From positions 62,001 to 126,000 of the forward strand of contig JAOPGA020001514.1 of assembly GCA_026419775.2 (NCBI GenBank): a DNA stretch of 64,000 nt, given 5' to 3'. This document shows positions 1 through 10,627 of the stretch, piece by piece; within the stretch, counting starts at the first letter, position 1; each line of letters opens with the position of its first letter. Below the pieces are notes generated by a model. It was given only the letters and a program-made list of their open reading frames with translations, was not told the DNA's origin and ran no database searches. The DNA is from Acrasis kona. Taxonomy: Eukaryota; Heterolobosea; Eutetramitea; Acrasida; Acrasidae. Made by a program: the position numbers and the translations under genes.

Positions 1-97
1 TGCGCCGGAGGAACGTCGCTAATCCTATAATGTAAAAACTTGTCAAATCAAACAATGATTAAATTCATTTTTTCGTTCAATCTGCATTTTTTGTAAC

Positions 98-430
98 ATG
101 GTTACAAAACCTCAAAACAAATTTAACTCGGCAGTAGCACGTCACTTTATTTTAATTGAGCGGTACAATGAAACAGCGGCTAACGAAAGCATAAAGAAAC
201 TAAGAGAAGTTATTGAGAAACTGAACGTATCAAGGATAAAGATTGAAGAATCAAATCTCAAAGATCGCAAAAGAAAAGAGGACGATGAATGGATCAACCA
301 AGTTTGGAATTGGATGTGTAATGGTACACTAACACAATCTTCTTATCCCTTCAACACACATTTCAATCAACACTCAACAAACAATCAAGAACAACTTTTG
401 CAATGGTTTCAAAATATGGAACAACAATAA
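98..430 (+). CDS. Small hypothetical coiled-coil protein (110 aa)
   Basis: An intact ATG-to-TAA frame of 110 residues. The middle (about residues 20-70) is rich in Lys, Glu and Ile in a helical pattern. The C-terminal 30 residues are Asn/Gln-rich and end in a Trp-Phe-Gln-rich stretch. I do not recognise a family. The stop lies 17 bp from the stop of the convergent BRCT gene, and an AT-rich tail with an AATTAAAA-like signal follows. It could be a small subunit of a nuclear complex, but nothing in the sequence proves this. Confidence 0.5.
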   Translation: MVTKPQNKFNSAVARHFILIERYNETAANESIKKLREVIEKLNVSRIKIEESNLKDRKRKEDDEWINQVWNWMCNGTLTQSSYPFNTHFNQHSTNNQEQLLQWFQNMEQQ

Positions 431-447
431 AATTAATTAAAACATTT

Positions 448-2016
448 TTAATCAAACTGTTTTGGATATATATACTCTAGAGTCTCCTCCCAATTCATAC
501 GAATGTTATCCCCATCACAGTCAGTCATTTCCTTCTTTGAGATGAGCACGATCTCCGAATCCTCCTCCAACTCCACCCTAATTCCTCCACCATAATCAAA
601 TATCAATTTCTCACAATAACCTACATTCTTCTCTCCAACGTCCTCCTTGAACGCCGGTGTCAAAAAAACAGTTTTAAAGTTGAATGGACACAATTCATGT
701 TTAAATCCATAATCATCCTCCCTGACGAACTTGTTTGCTTTTTGACAATCCAACAACCATTTCGCATCAAGAATCCATTTTCCTTGAATCGCAGCACCTA
801 ATGTTTTCAAAGTACGGGTCCCCGGCGGAGCGATCACGTGAGTTATCTTTTGATCGTATTCCTCTCTTTCCTTTCCCACGTGAATTCTTCCGCCCATCTC
901 ATGCACAATTTTTCTCAAATGTTGTCGATCTGATTTATTGTAATTGGGCGTCGTGTCTTTGAATCCAGAAAAGTCAATAAAGTAGTTCGGATTGTGATGG
1001 GGTGCTAGATCGTTGGTATCGAACGTTAGATCGATGGTTGGTTGTTGTGCTGGTGTGGTGGGTGCATGAGATGGGGATGCATGTGATGTTTTGATTTTTT
1101 TTTGTGGTCTTTGGTCTTGAATGATTTCTTGCGGTTGGGTTGGATATTTCTTTGGTCTTCCTGGCTTGCGTTTAATTGTTTTGTCCGTTACCACTGATAT
1201 TTTTCTTGGCCTTCCTGGCCTGCGCTTGACGCCTTTTGGTGGAGGTGGAGGTAGTTCATACGTGTCATCTTCATGTCCATCATCATCATCATCATCATCA
1301 TTTTCATCTTGATGATTATGTTCGGTATGGTTTGTGGTAGGAATGGTAATTGGATTTATTGGCGTAATGTCACGTTCTCTTGGCTTTTCGCTTAGTCTTG
1401 ATGAGATCTCAAATAGTGCCTCTGCTTGTACTTGTAACATGTGAACTTTTTGTTTCAGGTCTTCAATCTCTTGCTTTGATTTTTTGTTATTGGTGACTTG
1501 GTCGGCGTAGAGCATGTATAGGTTTCCGAATTTGTCTTGGTACCTTGTTTTGAGATCCATCAACTCTTCATTGACTTGGCTGACCTGATTGTATTTTGTT
1601 TGAAGGTTCTTCAATTCCTTGCTTTGTTGGCTGACAACATTGCTCAGACAAACTATTTGAGAAAATATGTAAATGTTAGATTGTAGATTACTTTGGGTAG
1701 TTGCTAACGTTCTATACTGCTCTATCTCTAGCAATTTTAGGGATGATTCATTAATTACGTCATGGTGATTAGGTGTGGAAAAGAGTTGAGAGTTTTGTTC
1801 CTTTGTAACACTGTTCTCATCCTTGTCTGGCTGGGAAATTGAGTCATTTAGTAAGGAATTGATTGTAGTATTTGGATCTTCATAAGAAATTTTTGAACTA
1901 TTTCCGTCCATTCCGAAGGTAGTAGTGTCTGGAGTCTGTTCTGGCTCTTTCAATGGAATTCTATCTGGAATTCTGTTGTCTGATGTATGGAATGAACTAT
2001 CACTGTGGGTTTCCAT
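448..2016 (-). CDS. AT-hook and BRCT domain nuclear protein
   Basis: A 522-residue protein; I chose the ATG at 2016 because the frame upstream has only a TTG. The N-terminal 100 residues are acidic and Ser/Asn-rich, followed by a coiled coil (about residues 95-200). An Asp run and a Pro run come next, then two AT-hook motifs, each with the RRPGRPRK or KRKPGRPKK core that binds the minor groove of AT-rich DNA. The C-terminal 170 residues form a BRCT-like region (IHVGKEREEYDQKITHVIA, then WILDAKWLLDCQ), the usual BRCT Trp helix. BRCT domains bind phosphopeptides or partners in DNA repair and checkpoint work. A chromatin or DNA-damage role is inferred from these domains; no exact orthologue is recognised. 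Confidence 0.8.
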   Translation of the reverse strand: METHSDSSFHTSDNRIPDRIPLKEPEQTPDTTTFGMDGNSSKISYEDPNTTINSLLNDSISQPDKDENSVTKEQNSQLFSTPNHHDVINESSLKLLEIEQYRTLATTQSNLQSNIYIFSQIVCLSNVVSQQSKELKNLQTKYNQVSQVNEELMDLKTRYQDKFGNLYMLYADQVTNNKKSKQEIEDLKQKVHMLQVQAEALFEISSRLSEKPRERDITPINPITIPTTNHTEHNHQDENDDDDDDDGHEDDTYELPPPPPKGVKRRPGRPRKISVVTDKTIKRKPGRPKKYPTQPQEIIQDQRPQKKIKTSHASPSHAPTTPAQQPTIDLTFDTNDLAPHHNPNYFIDFSGFKDTTPNYNKSDRQHLRKIVHEMGGRIHVGKEREEYDQKITHVIAPPGTRTLKTLGAAIQGKWILDAKWLLDCQKANKFVREDDYGFKHELCPFNFKTVFLTPAFKEDVGEKNVGYCEKLIFDYGGGIRVELEEDSEIVLISKKEMTDCDGDNIRMNWEETLEYIYPKQFD

Positions 2017-2593
2017 ATCCAAAGCTTTAATTAAAAGTCAACCTTCACTGTCTCAGTTGTCACTTCTACCAATTTGGCCTTGAAATGAATCGATTTTTTT
2101 TACAATGGAAATAGGGTCAACATTGAAAAATGTTATGAGAATATTCACACCAGCTATCTATCGCGAAACGGCGTGGGAATCGTTCAGGTTCTTGCTATCG
2201 TCAAAATAGCTTTCACCTTCCAAAAACGTTTGGAGGTTGACATATTTAAAAATAGACGACGGTTCATGAGAAAAGTGATTGTTTATGAATCAACTTAACC
2301 TTGATTAGAATCTACTCTGCTAGTGGTAGAAATTTGCAATGAATTTATATGATTTTGGTTCGATCGGTAAATCGCTCTTTTCTTTATATTAGCAAAAGGT
2401 GCGGCTTCTCCAATTTCTTTTCATTGCAATTTCAATGAGATCAACAATAGATTTGTGGTAACGGGATGCATCTTCTCTTCCATTTTTTCTGTTGGTTGTC
2501 TTCAAATTTTGTTACAAGTCCAGTTCAAAAGTAGTCAACTTTAGTTATGAACTTCTAGTGAACACGAAACGACTAGGCAATTCTCAAATAATC
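2017..2593. other. Intergenic region between divergent genes
   Basis: 577 bp between the divergent BRCT and F-box-like genes. It is AT-rich, with several short T-runs and a TATTTAAAAA stretch near 2241. I see no RNA gene, repeat or convincing small ORF. It presumably holds both promoters. Confidence 0.4.
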
Positions 2594-3532
2594 ATGGTAC
2601 CCAACGATGTAATCGAGTATATTCTATTATTCATTGTTGATGACGATAGATCTTGGGCTAAATGCAGGCTCGTGTCCTCCGATTTAAAAGAGGTTGTAGA
2701 TAATTACAGACTAAAAAATATTTCTGTACGTGACAAAGACAGTGGAACAATTGTCGAGTACACTTTTTATCAAGGCCTCCCGGGGAAATACTATGTGACT
2801 CTTGACTATGAAAACTACTCCACTTACGAAACAATCTATCATCGGGGTGTTAATGATAGCAGAGTAGTAACAGTATGGCATAAAATCAGAGTGGACCCTG
2901 AGACGTTACTTGTTGAAAACAACGACTTTACATACACTACCAGAACAGGGTATTGTGAACATCATAGGGGTAGGGGACATGTTGCGACCACGTCTATTCC
3001 ATATGGCTGTGCATTCGATTGCAGCGGTCCTTATTCTAATACTGGGAAGGCTCTTATTGATTTAAGGAACACACCTTTCTGTGTCGACGATGCATTTGAA
3101 AACGATGGGTGGCAAAGTAACGGCTCATCTGATTTTCAAAATAAAAATCAGGTGGTGCACTTGACGGGAGGTGGATATTGTGGATGGATTTGTCCAAAGT
3201 TAGCTGATACCGAGGAAAAGGCTGTAATGGGTGGATGGTATTTACAGTTAAATGTCAAGGACAATATTTTGGGTGAGGATGCAAATTTGACAAATGCAAG
3301 TCAACAATCTCAGATATGGATAAACGTCAAGAATTTTGGAGGAGTCAAGGGAGTAAGAATTGATGTTCCGGAGAAGATGGATGATCTGCTCGTACAAGTT
3401 AAAAATTGGGGCAAGATTCAAGACGCTATACTTGTTGATGATGAAGTGAATGCTATTCAAAATGTACAGCAACTTACGCACGGCACGACGTACTTTGCGA
3501 TAAGTAAGGCCAAATATGATGAAATGGAATAG
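2594..3532 (+). CDS. F-box-like protein with a Cys-containing C-terminal domain
   Basis: A 312-residue protein starting at the ATG that opens MVPNDVIEYILLFI. The frame runs further upstream but has no ATG there. The first 45 residues look like an F-box: a Pro near the start, the VIEYILLFIVDD helix, then the WAKCRLVSSDLKEVV helix. An F-box would dock on Skp1 in an SCF ubiquitin ligase. The rest is beta-rich. Residues 120-230 contain several Cys and a GKALIDLRNTPF...VVHLTGGGYCGW pattern that resembles the GON-type domain of metalloprotease relatives. That resemblance is from memory and weak. The substrate is unknown. Confidence 0.6.
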   Translation: MVPNDVIEYILLFIVDDDRSWAKCRLVSSDLKEVVDNYRLKNISVRDKDSGTIVEYTFYQGLPGKYYVTLDYENYSTYETIYHRGVNDSRVVTVWHKIRVDPETLLVENNDFTYTTRTGYCEHHRGRGHVATTSIPYGCAFDCSGPYSNTGKALIDLRNTPFCVDDAFENDGWQSNGSSDFQNKNQVVHLTGGGYCGWICPKLADTEEKAVMGGWYLQLNVKDNILGEDANLTNASQQSQIWINVKNFGGVKGVRIDVPEKMDDLLVQVKNWGKIQDAILVDDEVNAIQNVQQLTHGTTYFAISKAKYDEME

Positions 3533-3658
3533 GATGCAGTTCCAGAAGAATAGGTGACGAGGATATTAGTGGTATTACTTGCAGAATAAAAATAATTTTC
3601 TAGAAAATCTTGATATAAATCATTTAAACTACAAGATTCACCAATCCTGAATTTCGTC

Positions 3659-5147
3659 ATGATACCAACGCACCTTCGTCCACATTGGCTTATTTTGAAG
3701 GAACTAGCGCTTTCCGGCCTCTCCGCATTGCATTACAATAAAATGGAACATGAAGGTTCTTCACATCAATACTTCGATGTCACCCATATACTACGTCAAA
3801 TATTTGCTGGATCGGTGAAGATAACAAGATACATAGAGGGGATAATACTATGGCTTGCCTTCATGTTGTTTGTGTTATGGTGCACACTTCATTTCGCACA
3901 TGTAAATGGAATTATACGAGATATGGACAACAACACGTGCATTGGAGATTTAATACAATCGCATAACCTTACTAAAAGTCACCGAATTATAAAAATATAC
4001 GTGGAGGGTATAATTTCATCCAACCTTGATGTCGATTCAGAATATGCATCAACGTTTAATGGTTTGCGAATGATTGATAGATTTTTACAATTATATAGAT
4101 TCTCAGGTTTTTGCATATTCAAAAGAAAAAGGATTTTTATATTTGACGAGTTCGATGAAAGAGGAGCTTGACATTAAGATGCTCACAATAAAGATACCGT
4201 GGAGCCACGAGTGCTTGTAAGTTGCGATTTCGCCCCTCTTATTAATTCTACGTAGTTCCGAAACAAGCATTTTTCATACTTATATGATGGCCCTACTAGT
4301 GGGTTATGATACATTCATGCTAAATCAATTCGTCCGTTATGGAAACGCCTCTGGTGTAATGTACAGTGTATCAGATCAAGAAATGTACAACTTGGGGTTT
4401 GCAGAGAAAAAGTACCTTGAAAAAGAAGAATTGACGGAATGGGACTCTATTTTATGGAGTAAATTGAGCATTGTTGTACAATACGTCATCACAGTTTGTC
4501 TTGTTCACTTTTTATTAAAACACACTCAAACTAATGCATTGAGACTAATACGTAAGTAAAATGTTGTTTTTTTTTATTATAAAAATGAAAGTTTCGCTGC
4601 AGCGATTCTCTATTCAAGGTCTTCAATTACCGTTCCTTCGATCTTCCATATTCTGTAATTTATTCAATTGTTTAATATTTCTCCCAGTGATGAAAGGGTA
4701 AAATCTCATTTTTTATAAAGCAAACTCATTCATTTCGTAGTGTCGTCATGTACTTGGGCCAACAAATGTTCGATGACCAACGATTGTCTTTCCTACTTGT
4801 AAGCTCGACTCTTTACTTTTAATACTAACAACAATCAATAGTGTGGTCTGTTGTGGATATTTCAAATATTTATGGTCATGTGCTCCAACACTAGCACGAC
4901 GAAGAATTACTTGCCATGGTTCGTGCACAGCTATTGTATATTATTTTTGATCTACGTGCGTAATTATCCCTTTGGCTACACATATTTATCATGTGCCGTG
5001 TTGCATTTGTGTATCTTACACTTACTTTTACATTTCTGGAATTCTTGCGAGCATCAGCATTACTTGAACCATCCATTCGTGGCACAACGAAGACAGCCGG
5101 AACATGTACTGGTCATAAGGCTTAGACAACCTGATGTTATTTTATAA
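3659..5147 (+). CDS. TMEM259: Membralin (TMEM259) homologue, six exons
   Basis: Joined from exons 3659-4061, 4099-4216, 4256-4551, 4592-4697, 4741-4798 and 4842-5147, giving 428 aa. The five introns are GT-AG and 37-43 bp long. The joins restore family landmarks: GFLYLTSSMKEELDI, a HECF site, then LLVGYDTFMLNQF (human membralin has FMGYDTVLM at this place), and a terminal multi-membrane block with the tyrosine/histidine-rich pattern typical of the family. There is a transmembrane segment near residues 60-80 and about four more near the C-terminus. Membralin is an ER membrane protein linked to ER-associated degradation. The first ATG is at 3659; a second at 3743 is possible. Family assignment is firm; the first intron is the least certain join. 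Confidence 0.78.
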
Positions 5148-6136
5148 TAAAAATTGTAAATTTCATTCATAGTAGGTCATAAACCATCAGCAGTTTTCTT
5201 CGCTTTTTTTGATGAAAAAGATAGAGCAAAGTTAGAGCCTCAATAACTTATAGTTTGTGAATTATATTTTGAAAGATAATTTTATTGAATGACATGTCTT
5301 ATCGAACTGACTCTCCATCTATACTTCCAAATAAGACCTGACCAGTGCTCTTGTTCAACAGTTCTATTATCCATCATCGAATCTACTTTGAGTTGTTGAT
5401 GGTTTTATCTTCTACATACGAACAAGTTGCTGGCTTTGTATTGTTCAATTATAAATGATGTCTAATTTAATTCGATCAGGACTGATTCTACTGAAAATCA
5501 CCATCTCCAAATCAAATGTGGAAGAAATTGAAAATGTGCGCCGATTGTGGTTGATGATGCTGTTCAATGTGAATTACGTAAACTAATTGTATTTGTGTCC
5601 TCATTCATCCTAATATTGTAACTCATTGATTTCCATTCACAATTAGCCAATCATAACCCCTCTACTTTTTGTGGCAACAAGTGAGTTCTTAGATCGATTG
5701 TCTCACTTGTAATCTGTTGTGTGTCAAGCCCCAATGCATATTCTTTGAAATTGAAGGCAATTAGGCTGTTGTTCTCAATAATACTTGCATCCTGACGGTG
5801 TCGATTCCTGGTTGTTTGTGAGATTACAATACTAGCGAGTAGGAACAAACGAATGTGAAATGCAGATCTAAATTGTTTTTTATTTGAATACTATATCCTG
5901 TGGTCAATGCTCTAGATGCTTGGCTGTCTACCGCTGGTGCTGTCAAACTTTGAGCGGCTGTATTCAAATATAATTTGAGAATCGATCTTAAATAGGTTCA
6001 TGCCTGTACATGGACACTTTGTCTTAAAATTTAAATCTTCCGAGCAAGGTGTCTATAAAAATTATACCGTGCTCCAAATTTGATTTCAGTTAAAAGGATA
6101 AATGTTTAACGAAATCTTCTAGAACTACCTACTCCA
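5148..6136. other. Long intergenic region upstream of the histidine kinase
   Basis: 989 bp without a convincing gene. A 65-codon frame on the minus strand (5651-5848) lacks recognisable motifs and is probably chance. A CTATAAAAATTATA stretch near 6053, about 85 bp before the kinase start, is a plausible TATA element. Confidence 0.4.
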
Positions 6137-8389
6137 ATGAAGTCTGGGACAAGAGTTTATAACAACCATGACCAGCCTCTAGCAGACTGCAAGTCGAGAC
6201 AGGATCTGCTCAACGAGGTCGTAACCGACACAACAAATTACTACGCACCATTTGTTATTCTGACATGTTCAGTTTGTGCATTCAGCTCAGACGATCCTAA
6301 GAAGTTTATATACTCCGTAATATTCACATACTCTATAACGACGATAATAATGATAATGTACAAGAAATATCTACATTTATTGCCATCAAAGATTCAAGTT
6401 GCATTCACGATACTTCGCACAATTATGATCAACCTAGCAACTATTAATCTACAAGTAACTGCAGGCGTAAATGCCCCAGGATATCTACTATACATTTTCT
6501 CCTTGTGGGTTGGAACTTTATCTCTCGCTAGATTTTCCGACAACCCTCTTGTCCTTGTTTCGGGGATCTCAATAAGGGTCGTCACGAACTTTGTTACCAT
6601 GTATTTGATGGAGCATGATAGCAAGGACCTCGTTATTTCAACTTTCCTACTTATCACAATTGGTTCCATGACATTATTTTTCAAAAGCTTCGTCACAAGA
6701 CTTTTAGCACTAGAAAAGCGTGAGATACAGGCTACTGAAACTAGAAGAATGATGGGTTTGTACCAAAAGCTTTATCACAATGCCCCAGTCATGTTCTTGA
6801 GCCTTGATGCCAAAGAACTAAGAGTTGTTAATTACAACAGGAGAGGAAATGAAGTGCTAGGAGGCGAAGTCGTCGATAAACACATGTCCTTTACGGACCT
6901 GTTTGCCACGGAGGACAGGGACAGAGTCAGTGATTTGCTGTCAAGGGCAAAGAGAAGCGAAGATGGCACCTTACATAGCGTGTATGCTGAAAATGACTTC
7001 TTGAAGCTTAAAAGTCGTGGTCAAGAAACACTTCACGTCAGCATGTGCGTCAGTTCTTTTGAAGATGAATCAAGTGGCGAGGAAATGCTTCACGTCATTC
7101 TGAATGACATGTCACACACCTATCAAGCTCAGGAAAACATTTCGTTGCTCAATCACAAGTTGTTGGAGGCCAAAAATGCTGCAGAGAGAAGTAGTTTGGA
7201 CAAGTCAAGATTCTTGGCCATTACAAGTCATGAACTAAGGACTCCTCTTCATGGAATCATATCATCCTGTGATCTGGTCATGCACACATTACTTGATGAA
7301 GAGCAAACAAAAATCGTTAACGTGATTGCCAGCTGCAGCCAACTCCTCGTTGATTTGATTTGCAAAATCATGGACTTCTCCAAAATTGAAGCCAACGCAC
7401 TAGTCCTAGAGAATGTATCATTTGACCTAAGGAAGTGCATAAATACTGCGTGTTGTGGTCTATCAAGCAAAGCGAAAGAAAACAACGTTATTTTCAACGT
7501 GAACGTCGAAGAGGACGTTCCTCATTATGTTTGTGGTGATAACGTTCGGTTGTCTCAAGTTCTTGTCAACTTGGTCGGAAACGCATTAAAGTTCACAAAC
7601 AGCAAGGGACACGTCGATGTTCTCGTGGATTGCCGACCGTCGTACACACCCAGCTTTCACACCATTCGATTCATCGTGAAGGACACTGGAATAGGTATTT
7701 CTAATGAAAGTGTGTCCGCACTGTTTAGAGATTTTTCTCAGGTCGACACATCAACAACAAGAAGATTCGGCGGTACAGGACTAGGTCTGGCCATTAGCAA
7801 AAGAATAGCATGCCTTATGAATGGGGACATTACTGTGGACAGCAAGCTTGGCGTAGGCTCTACATTTACTTTCGAGTGTTTGTTGGGATTTTCACCCCCC
7901 ATTCCAATAGCACCAGACACACCACAATCTCCCATCACTCCGATATACACGCCTCAAGATTATTTTTCGCCGCCAACAAGAGAATGTTACAGCATTTGTG
8001 ATTTTAGTTTCAGTAAATTAAGAGTGTTGGTCGCAGAAGATAATGCCATCAACCAAATAGTAATGACAAAAATGTTGAATAAATTGGGCGTGACAAATGT
8101 TACCATTGTTGAAAATGGACTGGAGGCTGTTAACTGCTTCAAGAGTAATACTTTTGACCTGGTGTTGATGGATGGAAGCATGCCCATCATGGACGGATAC
8201 CAATCTTGCAAATCAATTAGAAAATATGAGAAAGAAATGTCATTACGTAAGGTTCCTGTTATTGCTGTTACTGCAAATGCTACGGATCGGCTCGGAGAGT
8301 TGTGTATTGAAGCTGGTATGAGCTCTTATTTAACTAAACCTGTTGTGTCATCGGCTCTGCAAACTGCAATTTTAAACACTTTTAATTAA
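6137..8389 (+). CDS. Membrane-bound hybrid histidine kinase
   Basis: A 750-residue sensor kinase in one exon. Residues 35-190 contain about six hydrophobic segments. A PAS-like domain follows (about 205-330). The HisKA box is SHELRTPLHGII with phospho-acceptor His365. The HATPase_c domain carries the N-box (VLVNLVGNALKFTN), the DTGIGI box and the GGTGLGLAI G-box. The C-terminal receiver has the phospho-acceptor Asp679 in VLMDGSMPIMDG and the conserved Lys in YLTKPV. All catalytic residues are present, so it should autophosphorylate and pass phosphate to its own receiver. The next step would be an HPt protein; none is in this window. Hybrid kinases of this kind are common in amoebae, fungi and plants and absent from animals. 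A decayed receiver relative lies at 53160-53510. Confidence 0.95.
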   Translation: MKSGTRVYNNHDQPLADCKSRQDLLNEVVTDTTNYYAPFVILTCSVCAFSSDDPKKFIYSVIFTYSITTIIMIMYKKYLHLLPSKIQVAFTILRTIMINLATINLQVTAGVNAPGYLLYIFSLWVGTLSLARFSDNPLVLVSGISIRVVTNFVTMYLMEHDSKDLVISTFLLITIGSMTLFFKSFVTRLLALEKREIQATETRRMMGLYQKLYHNAPVMFLSLDAKELRVVNYNRRGNEVLGGEVVDKHMSFTDLFATEDRDRVSDLLSRAKRSEDGTLHSVYAENDFLKLKSRGQETLHVSMCVSSFEDESSGEEMLHVILNDMSHTYQAQENISLLNHKLLEAKNAAERSSLDKSRFLAITSHELRTPLHGIISSCDLVMHTLLDEEQTKIVNVIASCSQLLVDLICKIMDFSKIEANALVLENVSFDLRKCINTACCGLSSKAKENNVIFNVNVEEDVPHYVCGDNVRLSQVLVNLVGNALKFTNSKGHVDVLVDCRPSYTPSFHTIRFIVKDTGIGISNESVSALFRDFSQVDTSTTRRFGGTGLGLAISKRIACLMNGDITVDSKLGVGSTFTFECLLGFSPPIPIAPDTPQSPITPIYTPQDYFSPPTRECYSICDFSFSKLRVLVAEDNAINQIVMTKMLNKLGVTNVTIVENGLEAVNCFKSNTFDLVLMDGSMPIMDGYQSCKSIRKYEKEMSLRKVPVIAVTANATDRLGELCIEAGMSSYLTKPVVSSALQTAILNTFN

Positions 8390-9275
8390 CCTTCGCAGGT
8401 CATGATATACGATGTAAATAAAATGTATATTCTGAATATAATTTTTAATTGTACACTTGGAGATGGATTTTAAAAGGAGTTTCTAACTTGATTTTACTGC
8501 TTATTATACGTCCCCTAATTATACTAATAGCACATTTTCATCGTTGATTAGTTGGTTTGTTCGCATTCTTATTCTGTTTGAAAATAAACGTTTGTTTGTT
8601 TTCTAGGTTCAATCGGTTCACTTAAATCATCGGCTTGCATCATACACCCTCGATTCTATTGCATGGTTTTATATTGGTTGAGTCAACGTATACTAACTTG
8701 AAGAACGGTTGTTATCAATAAAATGACCCTTATGATACACATTTAACCTCCGCAGTGGTCATACTAATACTGTAAATTTATTTATAATGAATATTGTTTT
8801 TGATTAGACTCGTTATTAAAAGAAGCGGGGCTTCTGAAGAACATCTATTGTTAACCGAATTGATCTTTGCTAGGTATAGGATATTATAGAACTTCTGTGA
8901 AGATCTGAGAATCTCATTCCGTCTACTATATTAGTTGCTTTGCTCTGATGTAATTTTAGATCCGATCTACCGAATCAGAAATCTGCGTGATTATCCCTTC
9001 CGATTTAAGTATAATTATGAAAAAACTGACAATTTTGGCTTTTAGTTCTAATATTAAGAATGGAGATGGTTAGCAGAACCTGAAGAGCTTTCCGTTTGGG
9101 ATAAAGACTGTTTTTTTGGACGCGAATCTTCTTTGAACCACCCCATACACTTAATCAACAAACATTGTGCAGGCCATACTGGCATTGGAAAATACAAGAA
9201 CGCAGCTTTAATCTTCAGGACTTCTGCCGATTTCACAGGAGTTCATACAAAATAGTGCCAATTAAGAAAACCAAA
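8390..9275. other. Intergenic region with a weak internal duplication and an orphan open frame
   Basis: 886 bp. The first 90 bp after the kinase stop (from 8388) resemble the segment from 8743 (shared TTAACCTTCGCAG-like start, then a similar AT-rich order), suggesting a diverged duplicate of the kinase 3' end. From about 9058 to 9258 a plus-strand frame of 67 codons stays open and reads like protein (SLNHPIHLINKHCAGHTG inside it). It has no ATG, and I cannot identify it. It may be an exon or a remnant. Confidence 0.35.
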
Positions 9276-9872
9276 ATGAAAAGGGAACACAGTGACGATG
9301 ACGATGATGAACGGAGGAAAAGACCAAGAAGAAAAGAGCAGTATCATGACTACGTTAGTGTGTATAAACACTTTTCTAGTAGCGTAATGCACGATAACCT
9401 GCAATCTACGTTCAACAGCCCTATTGTTAACTCAACAACTCCTACAGCGCCCGATAACAATTCGGACCTAAGCCTTAGAAATACCGAGCAGGTTCATGGT
9501 GGGATATTCTCCGAATACGTGATGGCGAACGCAAAAAGTGTTTTTGTTAACGAGATAGAAGAGACATCTCCCTCTTACACTCAACAAATGCCACGCGCAA
9601 GCAACCACATTCATGCCACAAAAATGTACATACATCCCACTACCACTTCAACAATTGTTACCACACCTCCTTTAACGGTGACCACCACTCAGAAAAACAT
9701 TCTATCAAAAATACCTACCGGAAACGTCATTGAACAAGATTTAACAAGCCCCACATCTACACCCACTTCGGCGGATTCCACATGTTCAACCAGTAGCACG
9801 GAAAATATGACGGAGGAGGAAAAGAGAGAGCATAGAAGAAAAAGAGTTCTCATAAAAAATTTATTGAACTAA
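9276..9872 (+). CDS. Low-complexity hypothetical protein with basic termini
   Basis: A 198-residue frame from the first ATG, which follows a stretch open only from non-ATG codons. It starts with KREHSDDDDDERRKRPRRKE, a likely nuclear localisation signal. The middle is Ser/Thr/Pro-rich. It ends in a basic helix, EEKREHRRKRVLIKNLLN. That tail is reminiscent of a basic region, but there is no leucine zipper. I do not recognise the family. Nuclear location is inferred from the basic clusters only. Confidence 0.55.
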   Translation: MKREHSDDDDDERRKRPRRKEQYHDYVSVYKHFSSSVMHDNLQSTFNSPIVNSTTPTAPDNNSDLSLRNTEQVHGGIFSEYVMANAKSVFVNEIEETSPSYTQQMPRASNHIHATKMYIHPTTTSTIVTTPPLTVTTTQKNILSKIPTGNVIEQDLTSPTSTPTSADSTCSTSSTENMTEEEKREHRRKRVLIKNLLN

Positions 9873-10627
9873 ATACAGTAGGCATTGTCTGCTAGGTATC
9901 AAATATACAACTTCTAATGGCCTTCTGACATCTTCCATATCCATCGCCGGAAATGGTCAAGGGGGACAAATAAAGAACCCAATTATGGAAGTCAACTTGT
10001 TATCAGGAATTTAGCTAAAATAGCTTCGGATTAATTTATTTAAATAAATTGTATTTTTAAACAAATATTTTATTCAGTTCTCAAAAAATAGAGGAGCTAA
10101 CAAATAAACCAGNAAAGTTTATGAATAACAATCTGCTCACAGTTATACATCCTGTTTGCTAGAGAAATTAAATCTTTGTTTACTTGGGTTGGCTTGAGTG
10201 GTCAATCCAACGTAAGCTACTTGTTAACCTCACATCCCTCGCACTCGATGAACTATAAAATCAATCTCTATCCAACGAGTGACCAAAATACAACTACCAA
10301 CACCAACCATTTTACCAATTCAACAAACACTACCAGCATGAGAAGTATGTAGCAAAGTATGTATGTGATGATATCACATGAAGAATTAACCAATTCATTC
10401 GGGCAAGTGTTATTACAAAACAAAAGGAGAATTTTTATACATTTTGCAAATATCAATGTCTTTGGTCCATCATGATCGTTCTTTCTTCTGTGTATGTCCA
10501 TTCTCTCAATAAAAATTATTAATATCTACATGGTCGTAATGTTTGTGATTTGGTAGTTTCAGAAGCTACCCTGATAATTGTATGTTAATTCACGTTTAAA
10601 TCGGATTATTATTAACAAATATTTTAT
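9873..10627. other. Intergenic region containing a decayed gene copy and one ambiguous base
   Basis: 755 bp. It holds the carbamoyltransferase-like remnant listed separately and an N at 10113. A 77-codon minus frame at 10268-10501 has one hydrophobic stretch but no family features; I do not call it a gene. Confidence 0.4.
10063..10205 (-). pseudogene. Decayed duplicate of the 3' end of the adjacent carbamoyltransferase gene
   Basis: The plus-strand text from about 10063 (TTTATTCAGTTCTCAAAAAA, then GAGGAGCTAACAAATAAACC) nearly matches 10624-10670, the 3' end of the intact gene. After a gap, the part around 10162-10205 (TTTACTTGGGTTGG...GGTCAATCCAA) matches 10819-10850. The copy therefore keeps the last codons and an internal piece with the DNA between them lost. 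It is far too short to code for enzyme. It most likely arose by local tandem duplication followed by deletion. Confidence 0.75.

Noticed and set aside
5651-5848. A 65-codon minus-strand frame in the gap before the histidine kinase
   Set aside because: No motif and no neighbour support; this length is expected by chance in a 1-kb gap.
10268-10501. A 77-codon minus-strand frame with one hydrophobic stretch
   Set aside because: The apparent membrane segment comes from CCAACACCAAC-type simple sequence read in reverse; no family resemblance.
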